Shown here: positions 1 to 7,594 of the stretch, piece by piece | Layout: every line of letters starts with the position of its first letter | Position numbering within the stretch: position 1 is the first letter of the stretch | NCBI GenBank assembly: GCA_002314445.1 | Contig: DCFX01000031.1 | Location: 1-14,620, forward strand | Direction: 5' to 3' | Origin: Treponema sp. UBA1793 | Lineage (GTDB): Bacteria; Spirochaetota; Spirochaetia; Treponematales; Treponemataceae | DNA: 14,620 nucleotides | Notes under the pieces: generated by a model | Databases searched by the model: none | What the model was told of the DNA's origin: nothing | Seen by the model: the letters and a program-made list of their open reading frames with translations, nothing else | Made by a program: the position numbers and the translations under genes

Positions 1-4
1 TTTT

Positions 5-34
5 CTGACGGAATTTTTATGAAATATATATAAT
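5..34 (+). promoter_or_regulatory. Putative sigma70 promoter of the phosphatase gene
   Basis: A perfect TATAAT lies at 29-34. A weak -35 CTGACG (4 of 6 matches) lies at 5-10, with an 18-bp spacer. Transcription would start near 41, giving a leader of about 80 nt before the ATG at 123. That leader would contain the hairpin at 58-81. The -10 is strong but sits in an AT-rich stretch where such hexamers arise by chance. Confidence 0.45.
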
Positions 35-57
35 CAGGCTATATAAGGAAGTATCTG

Positions 58-81
58 TACTGAAAATATTCATTTTCAGTA
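58..81 (+). promoter_or_regulatory. Perfect inverted repeat in the phosphatase leader
   Basis: TACTGAAAAT (58-67) pairs with ATTTTCAGTA (72-81) around a 4-nt loop, giving 10 perfect base pairs. It lies between the predicted transcription start and the ribosome binding site GGGAG at 112-116. No T-run follows, so it is not a classical terminator. It may be an operator dyad or a leader hairpin that stabilises or regulates the mRNA; the role is inference. Confidence 0.5.
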
Positions 82-122
82 ATCCGTGCATATACACAGA
101 TAATCTCATTCGGGAGAAAATC

Positions 123-1514
123 ATGAAATCTCTAAAGATGACAAAAAACGTAATGCTCTCCATGCTCTGCGGAGCAGGTTTACTGTTCTCAGTAAATGCC
201 CAGAATGCGCCCGTAACGCAGACTCCAAGTGTAGTACGGAGTCCTGCTCCTGTACAGCCGTACAATGTAACGGTCGGAGTCGGCAGTAATATTTCCGAAG
301 TACGCTTCAACTGGATTTCCGGTTCATCTGCTGCTCCGCTCGTACAGCTTGCTGAAACAAAAAAAGTACAGAAAAACAGATTTCCTGCCAATTCGACATA
401 CACAGGAATCTCCGTTCCAGTCATTGCAACAGAAGGTGTACAGGACAATCCGGACAACGCCGAAACTGCTACCGGAGAATATGCGTGCAGAGTAACGGCG
501 GAAAATCTTAAGGCAGATACATCGTATTCGTACTGTGTCGGGGACGGCCGGAACTGGAGCAGTGTATACACATTCACGACGGGAAATGAAAACAGCATCA
601 GTTTTGCCGCTTTCGGTGATCCGCAGATGGGAGCTTCAGGCGATCTTGAACATGACCGCGCAGGCTGGCAAAAAACTATCGGGGAAGTCATAAAAAATCA
701 TCATGACGTCAATTTCCTGTTTTCACTCGGGGATCAGGTAAATGACTACGATTCACTGGCAAAGCAGCAGGCGGAATATAAAGTTTTCCTGAATCCTGAT
801 AAAGCGCATGACTATCTGCAGGATTATCAGCTTGCAGTACTTGAAGGCAACCACGATCATCAGATGGGAAAATATTACAGTTATCACTACAATCTGCCGA
901 ACGTTACCGATCTCGGGCAGACAGTAAACAACAAGGCGCTTAACAACGACGGTGACTACTGGTTCTCGTACGGGCCGGTTCTTTTCATAATTCTGGAAGG
1001 AAACAACTTTTACGACACGGCAGCCCACGAACAATTCATGGAAGATGCAATTGCCGCCGATAAAAACGCAAAGTGGAAAATTGTCGCATTTCATCAGGCG
1101 CCGTACAGCGAAGCAAATCATGCAACGGCAGACAAACCGGACGACGATGTTCTGTTCATGCGTCAGAACTGGACAAAACTGATGGATGCATATCACATTG
1201 ATGTCGTGCTGAACGGGCACGACCACTACTATACCCGCACATGGCAGATGAGAAACGGCATGCCGGTCGACACGACGCAAACAGACGCCGTCACAAATCC
1301 TGAGGGAACTGTCTATATTACACTTGATTCGGGAACGGGCAGCAAATATTATAAATATAACACAGGTTCCGACCACTCGTTCAGTGCGGCAGGATGGCAG
1401 AACAATGTACCGACATATTCATACGTTACCGTCTCCGGCAGTCAGTTCAGGATTACAACATATGAAACTGACTCAGGGGCTGTTATAGATACATACACAA
1501 TAAACAAAAAATAA
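123..1514 (+). CDS. Secreted purple-acid-phosphatase-like metallophosphoesterase
   Basis: Predicted exported phosphohydrolase of the calcineurin-like metallophosphoesterase superfamily, with the domain order of purple acid phosphatases. Residues 1-26 form a Sec signal peptide (Lys-rich start, hydrophobic 10-23, likely cut after VNA). Residues 45-153 look like the fibronectin-III-like N-terminal domain, and 158-375 are the catalytic domain. Metal-binding blocks are visible in order: GDPQ 165-168, GDQVND 203-208, GNHDH 242-246, a HQAPY block at 324-328 and GHDHYYTRTW at 365-374. These match the family pattern GD-x(n)-GDxx(N/Y)-GNHD/E-H-GHxHxYER, except that the terminal YER is YTR. The binuclear metal centre should act outside the cytoplasm on phosphomonoesters or diesters; the substrate is not inferable. 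The start has GGGAG 7 nt upstream. YibE/F follows 24 nt downstream, so co-transcription is possible. Confidence 0.9.
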   Translation: MKSLKMTKNVMLSMLCGAGLLFSVNAQNAPVTQTPSVVRSPAPVQPYNVTVGVGSNISEVRFNWISGSSAAPLVQLAETKKVQKNRFPANSTYTGISVPVIATEGVQDNPDNAETATGEYACRVTAENLKADTSYSYCVGDGRNWSSVYTFTTGNENSISFAAFGDPQMGASGDLEHDRAGWQKTIGEVIKNHHDVNFLFSLGDQVNDYDSLAKQQAEYKVFLNPDKAHDYLQDYQLAVLEGNHDHQMGKYYSYHYNLPNVTDLGQTVNNKALNNDGDYWFSYGPVLFIILEGNNFYDTAAHEQFMEDAIAADKNAKWKIVAFHQAPYSEANHATADKPDDDVLFMRQNWTKLMDAYHIDVVLNGHDHYYTRTWQMRNGMPVDTTQTDAVTNPEGTVYITLDSGTGSKYYKYNTGSDHSFSAAGWQNNVPTYSYVTVSGSQFRITTYETDSGAVIDTYTINKK

Positions 1515-1538
1515 GGAACAGGCAGTGGTCCATACAAA

Positions 1539-2705
1539 ATGAAAATCCATACACCCTGCAGACCGCTGATTACTGATATCGTGCTTGTGGTACTGGTTGT
1601 TGCCTATACCGCAGGCGCGGTACTGGCCAGCCGCCACACATCGTACTACGACATGTACAAACTTTCCGGCAGAGACAGTATTTCCTTTGAAAAGGCTGTC
1701 GTTACCGGAGTTTTATCGGAAAAGGTTCAGGAGCATCCTGAACAGAAAGGAATGGCAACAGGCTTTCAGGAACTGACAGTGCGCATTCTCACAGGGCAGT
1801 ACGCCGGAAAAACAATCCCTGTTACAAACTATCTCAACTATGATACAAGCTACCGTTTTGTTAAAGGAAATAAACTTATCGTTTCCGTTAATGCAGCTGC
1901 CGACGGAAAAAAATTCCACGTCTTTGTCAGCACCCCTGACAGGCTGTACATACTTGGACTGTTTGCAGTAGTAATAGCGCTCCTCCTCTGTGCTGCAGGC
2001 GGCAGGCAGGGATTCCGTTCCGTACTGGCAATAGTGTTTACGCTTTCAAGCATTCTGTTCGTCTTCATACCGCTCGTATACAGAGGAATGTCGCCGGCTG
2101 GAGGTGCCGTTCTTCTTGCAGCAGTTACGGCTGGTATTACACTGCCGCTTACCGGAGGAACCGGACGGAAGACTGCAGCGGCGGCGGCGGGCACACTCAT
2201 ATGCCTCTGCCTGTCTGCCGGAGTGCAGACCGTGTTCTGCAGGCTCACCATGATTTCCGGATTTACGTTCGGAGACACGGACTCGCTTATGCAGATTGCT
2301 GCGCACACAGGACTGAAAATAGGAGGACTGCTTTTTGCGGCTGTACTTATTTCATCACTCGGTGCCGTCATGGATATTGCCATGTCAATCGCATCAGCTG
2401 TGAACGAAGTGCATGTAAACAACCCTTCCGCCGGATTCAGGGAACTTTTTTCCGCAGGAATGCACATGGGACGCGATATGATGGGGACAATGGCAAATAC
2501 GCTCATTCTGGCATTTACAGGCTCTTCGATTGTTATGCTTGTCCAGATATATACGTACAACATGCAGTCGAATCAGGTACTCAACACAAACAGCATGGCA
2601 GTGGAAATCATTCAGGCGCTTTCCGGAAGTTTTGCCGTCATAAGCGCAGTTCCCGTTGTTTCCGCACTGAGTGCACAGCTTTTCGGCAGACGGAAAAATA
2701 AATAA
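1539..2705 (+). CDS. YibE/F-family multipass membrane protein
   Basis: Integral membrane protein of the YibE/F family, whose function is not established. One N-terminal helix (about 11-30) is followed by an extracytoplasmic soluble domain (about 31-132, beta-rich, ending near TPDRLYILG). Six or seven further helices then lie at about 134-152, 160-180, 186-204, 212-232, 258-284, 316-338 and 355-380. The most family-typical stretch is SSLGAVMDIAMSIASAVNE (272-290), followed by LFSAGMHMGRDMMGTMANTL (303-322), with the conserved GRDxMGTM motif. Length (388 aa) fits the single-chain form. The ribosome binding site is poor: the only GGA upstream lies more than 20 nt before the ATG, suggesting coupling to the phosphatase gene ending 24 nt earlier. 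No other start suits the N-terminal helix better. Confidence 0.85.
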   Translation: MKIHTPCRPLITDIVLVVLVVAYTAGAVLASRHTSYYDMYKLSGRDSISFEKAVVTGVLSEKVQEHPEQKGMATGFQELTVRILTGQYAGKTIPVTNYLNYDTSYRFVKGNKLIVSVNAAADGKKFHVFVSTPDRLYILGLFAVVIALLLCAAGGRQGFRSVLAIVFTLSSILFVFIPLVYRGMSPAGGAVLLAAVTAGITLPLTGGTGRKTAAAAAGTLICLCLSAGVQTVFCRLTMISGFTFGDTDSLMQIAAHTGLKIGGLLFAAVLISSLGAVMDIAMSIASAVNEVHVNNPSAGFRELFSAGMHMGRDMMGTMANTLILAFTGSSIVMLVQIYTYNMQSNQVLNTNSMAVEIIQALSGSFAVISAVPVVSALSAQLFGRRKNK

Positions 2706-2809
2706 ATCTGTATGTCAGAATTTTACGTCAATGGTACTATTCTGTAACGACAGGAATAGAAAACCAGGAAGGTACGCTGTACTGTAAACTCATTCAGATA
2801 TCCCTGCTC

Positions 2810-2838
2810 TTGAACAGTATCTCAGGTCGAGGTACACT
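2810..2838 (+). promoter_or_regulatory. Putative sigma70 promoter before the 2H phosphoesterase gene
   Basis: TTGAAC (2810-2815, 5 of 6) and TACACT (2833-2838, 4 of 6) are separated by exactly 17 bp. Transcription would start near 2845, almost on top of the Shine-Dalgarno GGAAAGGA at 2843-2850. That placement favours either a very short leader for an ATG at 2860 or use of the internal ATG at 2926. Confidence 0.45.
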
Positions 2839-2859
2839 TACCGGAAAGGATGTGTACAA

Positions 2860-3441
2860 ATGGAAGAAGAACCGGAAGACAGTTCAGCAGAAAACGTATC
2901 ACAGACTGTTTCTGACGGGAAAGAAATGTTTATGCGTTCAGTTCTCATTTTCCCCCATTTTGCAGATACCGCCGCAATAGATCATGTCCGCCGTATGTTT
3001 GATCCCGCATATACAAAAATAGAACCGCATATCACACTTGTATTTCCATTTTCCTCAATCTATACTGCAGATGAAATACGTAATGCGGTCGTTTCATGTG
3101 CAGCAGGCATATCCCGGTTTAAACTGACACTCCGGAAGACTGTCGTCAAAGATTCGTTCCTTTTTATGATTCCTTCTGAAGGCAGAGATAGTGTTACGGC
3201 ACTTTTCAAAAATCTCCATGCCGGGCTGTTCAAACCTTTTCTTCCTTCTGTTCTTGAACAGGAAGAGTTTATTCCTCATATGACAGTCGGAACCTGTACT
3301 CCGGAAAATGCACAGGAACGTTTAGCTGCAGCCCGTTCTCTTTTAAGCGAATATACGGCTCTCATAGATACGGTAAGTGTAGAAATAATAGGTCCTGACA
3401 GTAAGGCAATAATAGAATCCGAAATTCTGCTTATGCCGTAA
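2860..3441 (+). CDS. 2'-5' RNA ligase-like / 2H phosphoesterase family protein
   Basis: Two-histidine (2H) phosphoesterase fold protein related to the bacterial RNA ligase/cyclic phosphodiesterase (ThpR/LigT) group. Such proteins act in the cytoplasm on 2',3'-cyclic phosphate or 2'-5' linked RNA ends; the substrate here is unknown. The two signature tetrads are present and well spaced: HITL (H57, T59) in PHITLVFPF, and HMTV (H140, T142) in IPHMTVGTC. The ATG at 2860 has GGAAAGGA 9 nt upstream and gives 193 aa. However, the first 24 residues (acidic, low complexity) precede the usual family N-terminus, which begins at MRSVLIFPHF. An ATG at 2926 with GGGAAAG just upstream would give 171 aa, nearer the family norm. 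The start is therefore uncertain. The membrane protein gene follows after 22 nt. Confidence 0.8.
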   Translation: MEEEPEDSSAENVSQTVSDGKEMFMRSVLIFPHFADTAAIDHVRRMFDPAYTKIEPHITLVFPFSSIYTADEIRNAVVSCAAGISRFKLTLRKTVVKDSFLFMIPSEGRDSVTALFKNLHAGLFKPFLPSVLEQEEFIPHMTVGTCTPENAQERLAAARSLLSEYTALIDTVSVEIIGPDSKAIIESEILLMP

Positions 3442-3463
3442 CAGGCAAGGCAAGGGGGATAAA

Positions 3464-4045
3464 ATGGAGCTCTTCAAAAATTTTTCGGTGCGTGACTGGC
3501 TTCTGTTTTCCGGTAATCTGTGTATGTTCACCACAAGTCTTCTGTACATTGCATGGTGGGTTGCAGTTTTCCGCCCGGGCGCATCCGCCGCACGGTTCAT
3601 TTCCGCAGCCCTGCTTATACCCGCGGTTCTGTCCGGTTGTGCGGCAATACTGCTGTTTATTTTAGGAGTACGCATACAGTCAGGTGTCCGCCCTGTTGTA
3701 CCCGCTGGTGGAATACTCATTGCAGCGCTCGCACTGTACGTACTGCTTTTTGCAGTAAGCCGGTATTTTTTCAGGCGGCCCGTAACGTCGGAATTATTCA
3801 TCATGATACTCTGGGCAGCCGGAGAACTGTGTGCACTTTCCGCACTGTATACATCAGGAAGATTCGGAATTCCGGAGGCACTCTCTCTGGGACTGCTTAT
3901 TTTTGCAGCAACGATAACCGGATTCGTCTGTTACCTGCGTTATTATCATCTTGACGGAACGACATCGTTCGTCGACGGGTTAATTCCGCTTGCAGCGGAT
4001 GCCGGCGTCATTGTTGTTTTTCTCGTGCTGCATGCGCTCGCCTGA
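3464..4045 (+). CDS. Uncharacterised six-helix membrane protein
   Basis: I do not recognise the family. The 193-residue product is almost entirely hydrophobic, with predicted helices at about 13-36, 45-69, 80-99, 109-130, 138-157 and 172-192, and a short amphipathic N-terminus. Trp pairs in the first helix (WW at 31-32) and the Arg-rich loop at 100-105 (RYFFRR) give a plausible cytoplasmic side. No catalytic or ligand motif is evident. The start is well supported by AAGGGGG 7 nt before the ATG. It lies 22 nt after the 2H phosphoesterase gene on the same strand, so the two probably share a transcript. A small hairpin (CTGAAT/ATTCAG at 4050-4065) follows the stop codon immediately. Confidence 0.75.
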   Translation: MELFKNFSVRDWLLFSGNLCMFTTSLLYIAWWVAVFRPGASAARFISAALLIPAVLSGCAAILLFILGVRIQSGVRPVVPAGGILIAALALYVLLFAVSRYFFRRPVTSELFIMILWAAGELCALSALYTSGRFGIPEALSLGLLIFAATITGFVCYLRYYHLDGTTSFVDGLIPLAADAGVIVVFLVLHALA

Positions 4046-4092
4046 CCGTCTGAATGATTATTCAGGATGCCGTAAAGGATGATGCCGAGTGA

Positions 4093-4127
4093 ACGGGTAC
4101 AGAAAACTTCCGCTTTCCTGTACCCGT
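4093..4127. terminator. Hairpin between convergent genes, possible bidirectional terminator
   Basis: ACGGGTACAG (4093-4102) and CTGTACCCGT (4118-4127) form a perfect 10-bp GC-rich stem with a 15-nt loop, in the 97-bp gap between the convergent genes ending at 4045 and 4143. Neither side has a clean T-run; only a short A5 lies on the plus strand at 4134-4138 (T5 in the minus direction, before the stem). Position argues for transcription termination or insulation, but the sequence is not a canonical intrinsic terminator. Confidence 0.5.
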
Positions 4128-4142
4128 CCTGTACAAAAATGT

Positions 4143-4883
4143 TTATTGTTTCCGTATTACTGCGGCAAACCGCCACAAGGCAAGGATAAAAGCTGCAATA
4201 CAAAAACCGCCCAGCACGAAGATGCAGAATGCCGGATGCAGACTGGAATTGAGTCCGTACGCAAGACTGCTGAAAGCCTGCATGGCGTACGTTGCAGGAA
4301 GAACAAGTGCTGCTTTTTCAAACAGAGGCGGAAGTATGGATGCGGGAAACATGATTCCGCCAAGCATTACGGTAGGAAGGAAGACGAGCATTGATATCAT
4401 GCTTGCGGTTGACTGACTGCGTGCCGTACTGCCGATTAAAATGCCGATGCCGACAGATGCAAGCAGTATGAGCAGTAATACAAGCAGGTACAATCCGGGA
4501 TGGGACGGCCTGTCAGAGTGAAGCAGAACCGGTGAAAACACGTAAATGACAATGCTCACAATAAACAGATGGATACAGGCGCTTACAGTATGTACGGCAA
4601 GGACAGCCCCGTCCGGAATTCCGTTGATCCTGAACGCACGAAGCGTTCCCGATTCGCGGGCCCGTACAAGGGGAAGAGGCGTTCCCATGACAGCACCCAT
4701 CGTCACTGCAAAAATGCTCATTGACGCTGCAAGAACAGGTTTCATCAGCGGATTTATTGACGAAAAAATGGAACCAATTACAACAAAGAAGACGAGCGGC
4801 ACCAGATAATATGTCATCAGAATTCCGCGGTCGCGTATGTCAGCTTTCAGCTGTATGCCAAGATATATAAAAAAAGATTTCAT
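4143..4883 (-). CDS. ABC-2 type transporter permease
   Basis: Membrane subunit of a two-gene ABC exporter, partner of the ATPase encoded directly upstream. The 246-residue protein shows six predicted helices at about 22-41, 50-70, 97-120, 130-152, 160-182 and 217-238. The family-typical cytoplasmic stretch RARESGTLRAFRINGIP (74-90) lies between helices 2 and 3, and LPTVMLGGIMFP (169-180) matches the ABC-2 signature loop. I chose the start at 4883 because AGGAG, which overlaps the ATPase stop codon, lies 7 nt upstream. A longer in-frame start (4919) would run back into the ATPase gene without a ribosome binding site. The tight 10-nt spacing to the ATPase stop implies translational coupling. 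Transport substrate is unknown; the MerR/TipAS-like regulator suggests a drug or peptide. Confidence 0.88.
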   Translation of the reverse strand: MKSFFIYLGIQLKADIRDRGILMTYYLVPLVFFVVIGSIFSSINPLMKPVLAASMSIFAVTMGAVMGTPLPLVRARESGTLRAFRINGIPDGAVLAVHTVSACIHLFIVSIVIYVFSPVLLHSDRPSHPGLYLLVLLLILLASVGIGILIGSTARSQSTASMISMLVFLPTVMLGGIMFPASILPPLFEKAALVLPATYAMQAFSSLAYGLNSSLHPAFCIFVLGGFCIAAFILALWRFAAVIRKQ

Positions 4884-4893
4884 CCGTATTCTC

Positions 4894-5805
4894 CTACACA
4901 GGATCTTCAACAAGTTCAAGGAAACGCTCTTCGAGCGACGGGCGCTCCACTCTCAGATCTTCGACCGTATCGCCGTTATTCTTAACGCATGTCAGAATCT
5001 CAATAACTGCAGACGATGCATTTCTGCAGCTCCATTCGATGTAACCGTCCTTCGTCTCCGTGTATTGGGCATCTGCTATTTCCGGCATTGCAGAAAACAG
5101 AGAACCGGCAGAAGTCCTCAGCCTGATTTTCGTTTGTCTGCTTCCCGCTGCCGTTATTTCAGAGGGCGTGCCGCACACGGCAATTTTTCCTTTAACAAGA
5201 ATCGCAATGCGGCCGCACAACGTTTCCGCTTCTGCCATATCGTGAGTTGCAAGAAGAATCGTCATCCCTTCCTGACTGGCTTTTCTGATTTCATCGTGCA
5301 GTCCCGCACGGTTTTGAACATCAAGCCCGGCTGTCGGTTCGTCAAGAATCAGCACCTGAGGATTGCTGCAAAGAGCAAGGACAAGATGGACGCGCCGCTT
5401 CTGGCCCGTTGAAAGCTGCCGGTATTGTTTCCGCAGCAGCGGTTCCGCCCCGAATTTCCTTACAAGCTCGTCAGGTACGGCCGTATGGTGATATGTACAT
5501 ACGAGCCTGATGATTTCGCTCACAAGCATACTGTCGGGCAGGGACGACGACTGCAGCTGGACACCAAGCCTGCTGTGTAAAAGCGACTGCTGTCTGACAG
5601 GGTCGCAGCCTGCAACCTTGATGACACCGCCGTCCGTTGTCCGCAAACCTTCCATACATTCAAATGTCGTCGTCTTTCCGGCTCCGTTCGAACCAAGAAG
5701 TCCGAACACTTCGCCCTTCTTTACTTCAAAACTGATTCCGTCTACAGCCGTAACGGAACCGTACCTCTTGACCAGTCCTTTGACTGATACAGCCGCTTCT
5801 TCCAT
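4894..5805 (-). CDS. ABC transporter ATP-binding protein (CcmA/DrrA type)
   Basis: Energises the ABC-2 permease encoded immediately downstream. All nucleotide-binding elements are intact: Walker A GSNGAGKT (38-45), Q-loop Gln83, signature LSTGQKRRV (131-139), Walker B VLILDEP (151-157), D-loop GLD (160-162) and H-loop His188 (ATHDM). The signature has Thr where LSGGQ is usual. Residues about 225-303 form the C-terminal accessory region, ending in ERPSLEERFLELV, typical of drug-export ATPases. An AGGAG lies 7 nt before the ATG at 5805 but only 1 nt before the ATG at 5811, so I take 5805 (303 aa). It follows the merR-type gene after 33 nt, a gap that contains a T8 run on the coding strand but no stem. 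A diverged fragment of this gene (codons about 121-195) recurs at 12888-13113. Confidence 0.93.
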   Translation of the reverse strand: MEEAAVSVKGLVKRYGSVTAVDGISFEVKKGEVFGLLGSNGAGKTTTFECMEGLRTTDGGVIKVAGCDPVRQQSLLHSRLGVQLQSSSLPDSMLVSEIIRLVCTYHHTAVPDELVRKFGAEPLLRKQYRQLSTGQKRRVHLVLALCSNPQVLILDEPTAGLDVQNRAGLHDEIRKASQEGMTILLATHDMAEAETLCGRIAILVKGKIAVCGTPSEITAAGSRQTKIRLRTSAGSLFSAMPEIADAQYTETKDGYIEWSCRNASSAVIEILTCVKNNGDTVEDLRVERPSLEERFLELVEDPV

Positions 5806-5838
5806 ATGCATACTCCTATAAAAAAAAACATCAGAATA

Positions 5839-6627
5839 TTAACTATTATTTTCATCCACCATGATATTATTTTGTTTAAAATAATAACCGAGTGCAGGAG
5901 CAAGCAGCTCCTGAAAAACTTTCCTCATCGGTTCCGTTTCATCCGGCCAGTTGTCCATATCCTGTCCTGATTTCATCAGGGTATTCAGAATTTCTGAATC
6001 ACCATTTGAAAACCGACTCACCATATTCCACCACCCGGCCGCAATACGCTGGGCTTCCGGCCCTGAAGGATCAGCATGGCGGTTGTACAATAGCTGAAGC
6101 TCCGCAAACAGTCCGGTAAACGAATCCATAAACGTCTGATATTTTCCGGAAGAAGAAAAGTCCTTTGCTATCTTTTCAAGCTGCCCGTCACTGAAATACC
6201 ATATAATGAAAGCGCAGGGATTCTCCTGCTTCATAACCTCCAGCACGGCCATCATTTTTTCAATGCTTACCCGGCGGCCTTTCTCCGATTCGCCAATCAG
6301 CATATCAAGGGCATTGATAGTCCTTTCAAGATGATTTTTCTGTTTTATGAGAATTTTTTTCTGCCGGTTGAAGAGCCTGCCGAGTTCCGCCAGATTGCCG
6401 GTTTTTAAAAGATTTCCATTGATTTTCTTCAATGGAAAACCCAGTGATTTGAGAAATAGTATCTGCTGAAGTTTTATGAGGTCCTCTCCGGAATATTCGC
6501 GCCTGCCGCTCCTGTTGAATGACGCAGGCAGCAGTCCTGAACGGTCATAATATTGGAGAGTACGTACAGTAACACCGCATAATTGTGCAAGTTTTCCGAT
6601 GGATATGGAATCAGAGTCATTTATCAT
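5839..6627 (-). CDS. MerR-family regulator with TipAS-like effector domain
   Basis: Transcription regulator, predicted to twist an over-spaced promoter into an active form when it binds its ligand. Residues 8-75 are a MerR winged helix-turn-helix (SIGKLAQLCGVTVRTLQYYD, then GLLPASFNRSGRREYSGEDL). Residues 78-115 form the dimerising antiparallel coiled coil. The C-terminal part (about 140-252), with GPEAQRIAAGWWNMVSRFSNGD (189-210), resembles the TipAS/antibiotic-recognition domain of TipA-type proteins, which bind thiopeptides and other drugs. I chose the start at 6627 because GGGGGA lies about 4 nt upstream and the HTH begins at once; the longer in-frame version adds 29 hydrophobic residues that run over the predicted promoter. 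It is the first gene of an operon with the ABC ATPase and permease, so it probably controls drug export and itself. The ligand is unknown. Confidence 0.88.
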   Translation of the reverse strand: MINDSDSISIGKLAQLCGVTVRTLQYYDRSGLLPASFNRSGRREYSGEDLIKLQQILFLKSLGFPLKKINGNLLKTGNLAELGRLFNRQKKILIKQKNHLERTINALDMLIGESEKGRRVSIEKMMAVLEVMKQENPCAFIIWYFSDGQLEKIAKDFSSSGKYQTFMDSFTGLFAELQLLYNRHADPSGPEAQRIAAGWWNMVSRFSNGDSEILNTLMKSGQDMDNWPDETEPMRKVFQELLAPALGYYFKQNNIMVDENNS

Positions 6628-6670
6628 TTTTCCCCCGTGATACTTGCCCTGGAATACCGGCAATATCACT

Positions 6671-6701
6671 ATTAGACTACATGACGTAACGTAATATGCA
6701 A
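6671..6701 (-). promoter_or_regulatory. MerR-type promoter with 19-bp spacer and dyad operator
   Basis: Read on the minus strand: -35 TTGCAT (6701-6696), a spacer of exactly 19 bp, and -10 TCTAAT (6676-6671, 5 of 6). Inside the spacer ATTACGTTACGTCAT (6681-6695) is a 7+1+7 dyad with one mismatched pair. Overlong 19-20 bp spacers with a central dyad are the hallmark of MerR-controlled promoters. Transcription would start near 6664, 37 nt before the regulator's ATG. The -35 is weak (3 of 6), in keeping with activator dependence. Confidence 0.6.
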
Positions 6702-6745
6702 GAGTCTGTGACAAAAAAATGAACTATTTTCTAATTCTGTGTCTT

Positions 6746-7540
6746 TTATCTGCTGTTTTTTGCCGCAATGACAAGCTGAGCCGTAATATGTACACCGATG
6801 TATCCGCCGAGGGTTTCAATAAAGCGGAATGTCTCGTCATAAAACGAATTGATGCCCGGCACGCGGCTGTGATCGGAAAAGGTCTTTAACAGATTGATGT
6901 ACCGGCCAGCCGGATACGGAACGCTTCTGTCCAGCAGGATTTCTTTTGCATTATGGAAATATCCGCTCGTTTCAATTTCCTTTCTGCGGTCATCCATTTT
7001 CTTCTGTTGCAGTGCATGCATATCCGTGCCGGGAATTGACATGCCGTATTTTTCGTACAGTTTCTGCATATGCGCATCAACCGCAGTATCATCTTTTCCA
7101 TAATAATTCCAGAAAACTGCAAGCAGTCCGTCGTCTTCCAGCAGCGCAGCCGATTTACGGTATTTTATAGCAGGGTCAAGCCAGTGGAAGGACGTCGCTG
7201 AAAAAACGGCGTCAAATTTCTGTCCCTGTGCATCATATGATTCAAAAGTTGTATTAAGAAACCTGATATCCGGACAGCCGGCAAGTCCAGCCTGTGCTTC
7301 CTTAATAAGATTCGCCCCTGGTTCAATTGCAGTTATATGGGAATGCCATCTGTCAGCAATCTGCCTTGTGGCAATTCCTGTCCCTGCACCCAGTTCAAGA
7401 ATTCGTGAATCTGAAGTAAAGTGTCCGACGGAGTCAATACAGTCAAACAACCGTTCATCGTATGCAGGACGGGCATCAGTATATTCCGGCGACACGGAAT
7501 CGAATGACTCTCTGTTGAATTGAAAATCGTTTTCTTTCAT
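6746..7540 (-). CDS. Class I SAM-dependent methyltransferase
   Basis: Rossmann-fold methyltransferase of the UbiE/Methyltransf_11-like group, cytoplasmic; the acceptor is unknown. The N-terminal stretch FDSVSPEYTDARPAYDERLF (13-32) is typical of this subfamily. Motif I is LELGAGTGIAT (48-58), the SAM ribose-binding acidic residue is Glu73 in AIEPG, and motif IV is FDAVFSATSFHWLD (109-122). Length (264 aa) is normal. No Shine-Dalgarno precedes the ATG: the upstream bases are T-rich. Instead TATAAC (7552-7547) ends 6 nt before the ATG, which would put the transcript start on the initiation codon. Translation may therefore be leaderless, or coupled to the dioxygenase gene ending 54 nt upstream. 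Confidence 0.88.
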   Translation of the reverse strand: MKENDFQFNRESFDSVSPEYTDARPAYDERLFDCIDSVGHFTSDSRILELGAGTGIATRQIADRWHSHITAIEPGANLIKEAQAGLAGCPDIRFLNTTFESYDAQGQKFDAVFSATSFHWLDPAIKYRKSAALLEDDGLLAVFWNYYGKDDTAVDAHMQKLYEKYGMSIPGTDMHALQQKKMDDRRKEIETSGYFHNAKEILLDRSVPYPAGRYINLLKTFSDHSRVPGINSFYDETFRFIETLGGYIGVHITAQLVIAAKNSR

Positions 7541-7552
7541 GAAAAAGTTATA
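7541..7552 (-). promoter_or_regulatory. Possible leaderless -10 element of the methyltransferase gene
   Basis: On the minus strand TATAAC (7552-7547) is followed by six bases and then the ATG. The -35 region is weak (TGGAAA at 7575-7570, 17-bp spacing, 4 of 6). The absence of any purine-rich ribosome binding site makes the leaderless reading more attractive, but the local AT richness lowers confidence. Confidence 0.35.
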
Positions 7553-7594
7553 TCAATATTATTGTATTTTTTCCATACATGATCCGACTGCGTT

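Noticed and set aside
753..1376. Long minus-strand frame inside the phosphatase gene
   Set aside because: It is antisense to a well-supported gene with catalytic motifs, and its Cys/Val/Ile-rich translation matches nothing.
1850..2563. Minus-strand frame of 237 codons inside the YibE/F gene
   Set aside because: It is a shadow of the hydrophobic helices, without a ribosome binding site or domain.
4837..5412. Plus-strand frame of 191 codons opposite the ABC ATPase
   Set aside because: It lies opposite all the ATPase motifs; the Arg/Cys-rich translation is typical of an antisense shadow.
5806..5838. T8 tract between the regulator and the ATPase gene as an intrinsic terminator
   Set aside because: No GC-bearing stem precedes it, and the two genes are expected to be co-transcribed.
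6628..6714. Longer MerR protein starting at 6714
   Set aside because: The extra residues run over the predicted promoter and operator and are hydrophobic, and only the ATG at 6627 has a GGGGGA ribosome binding site next to a proper HTH start.
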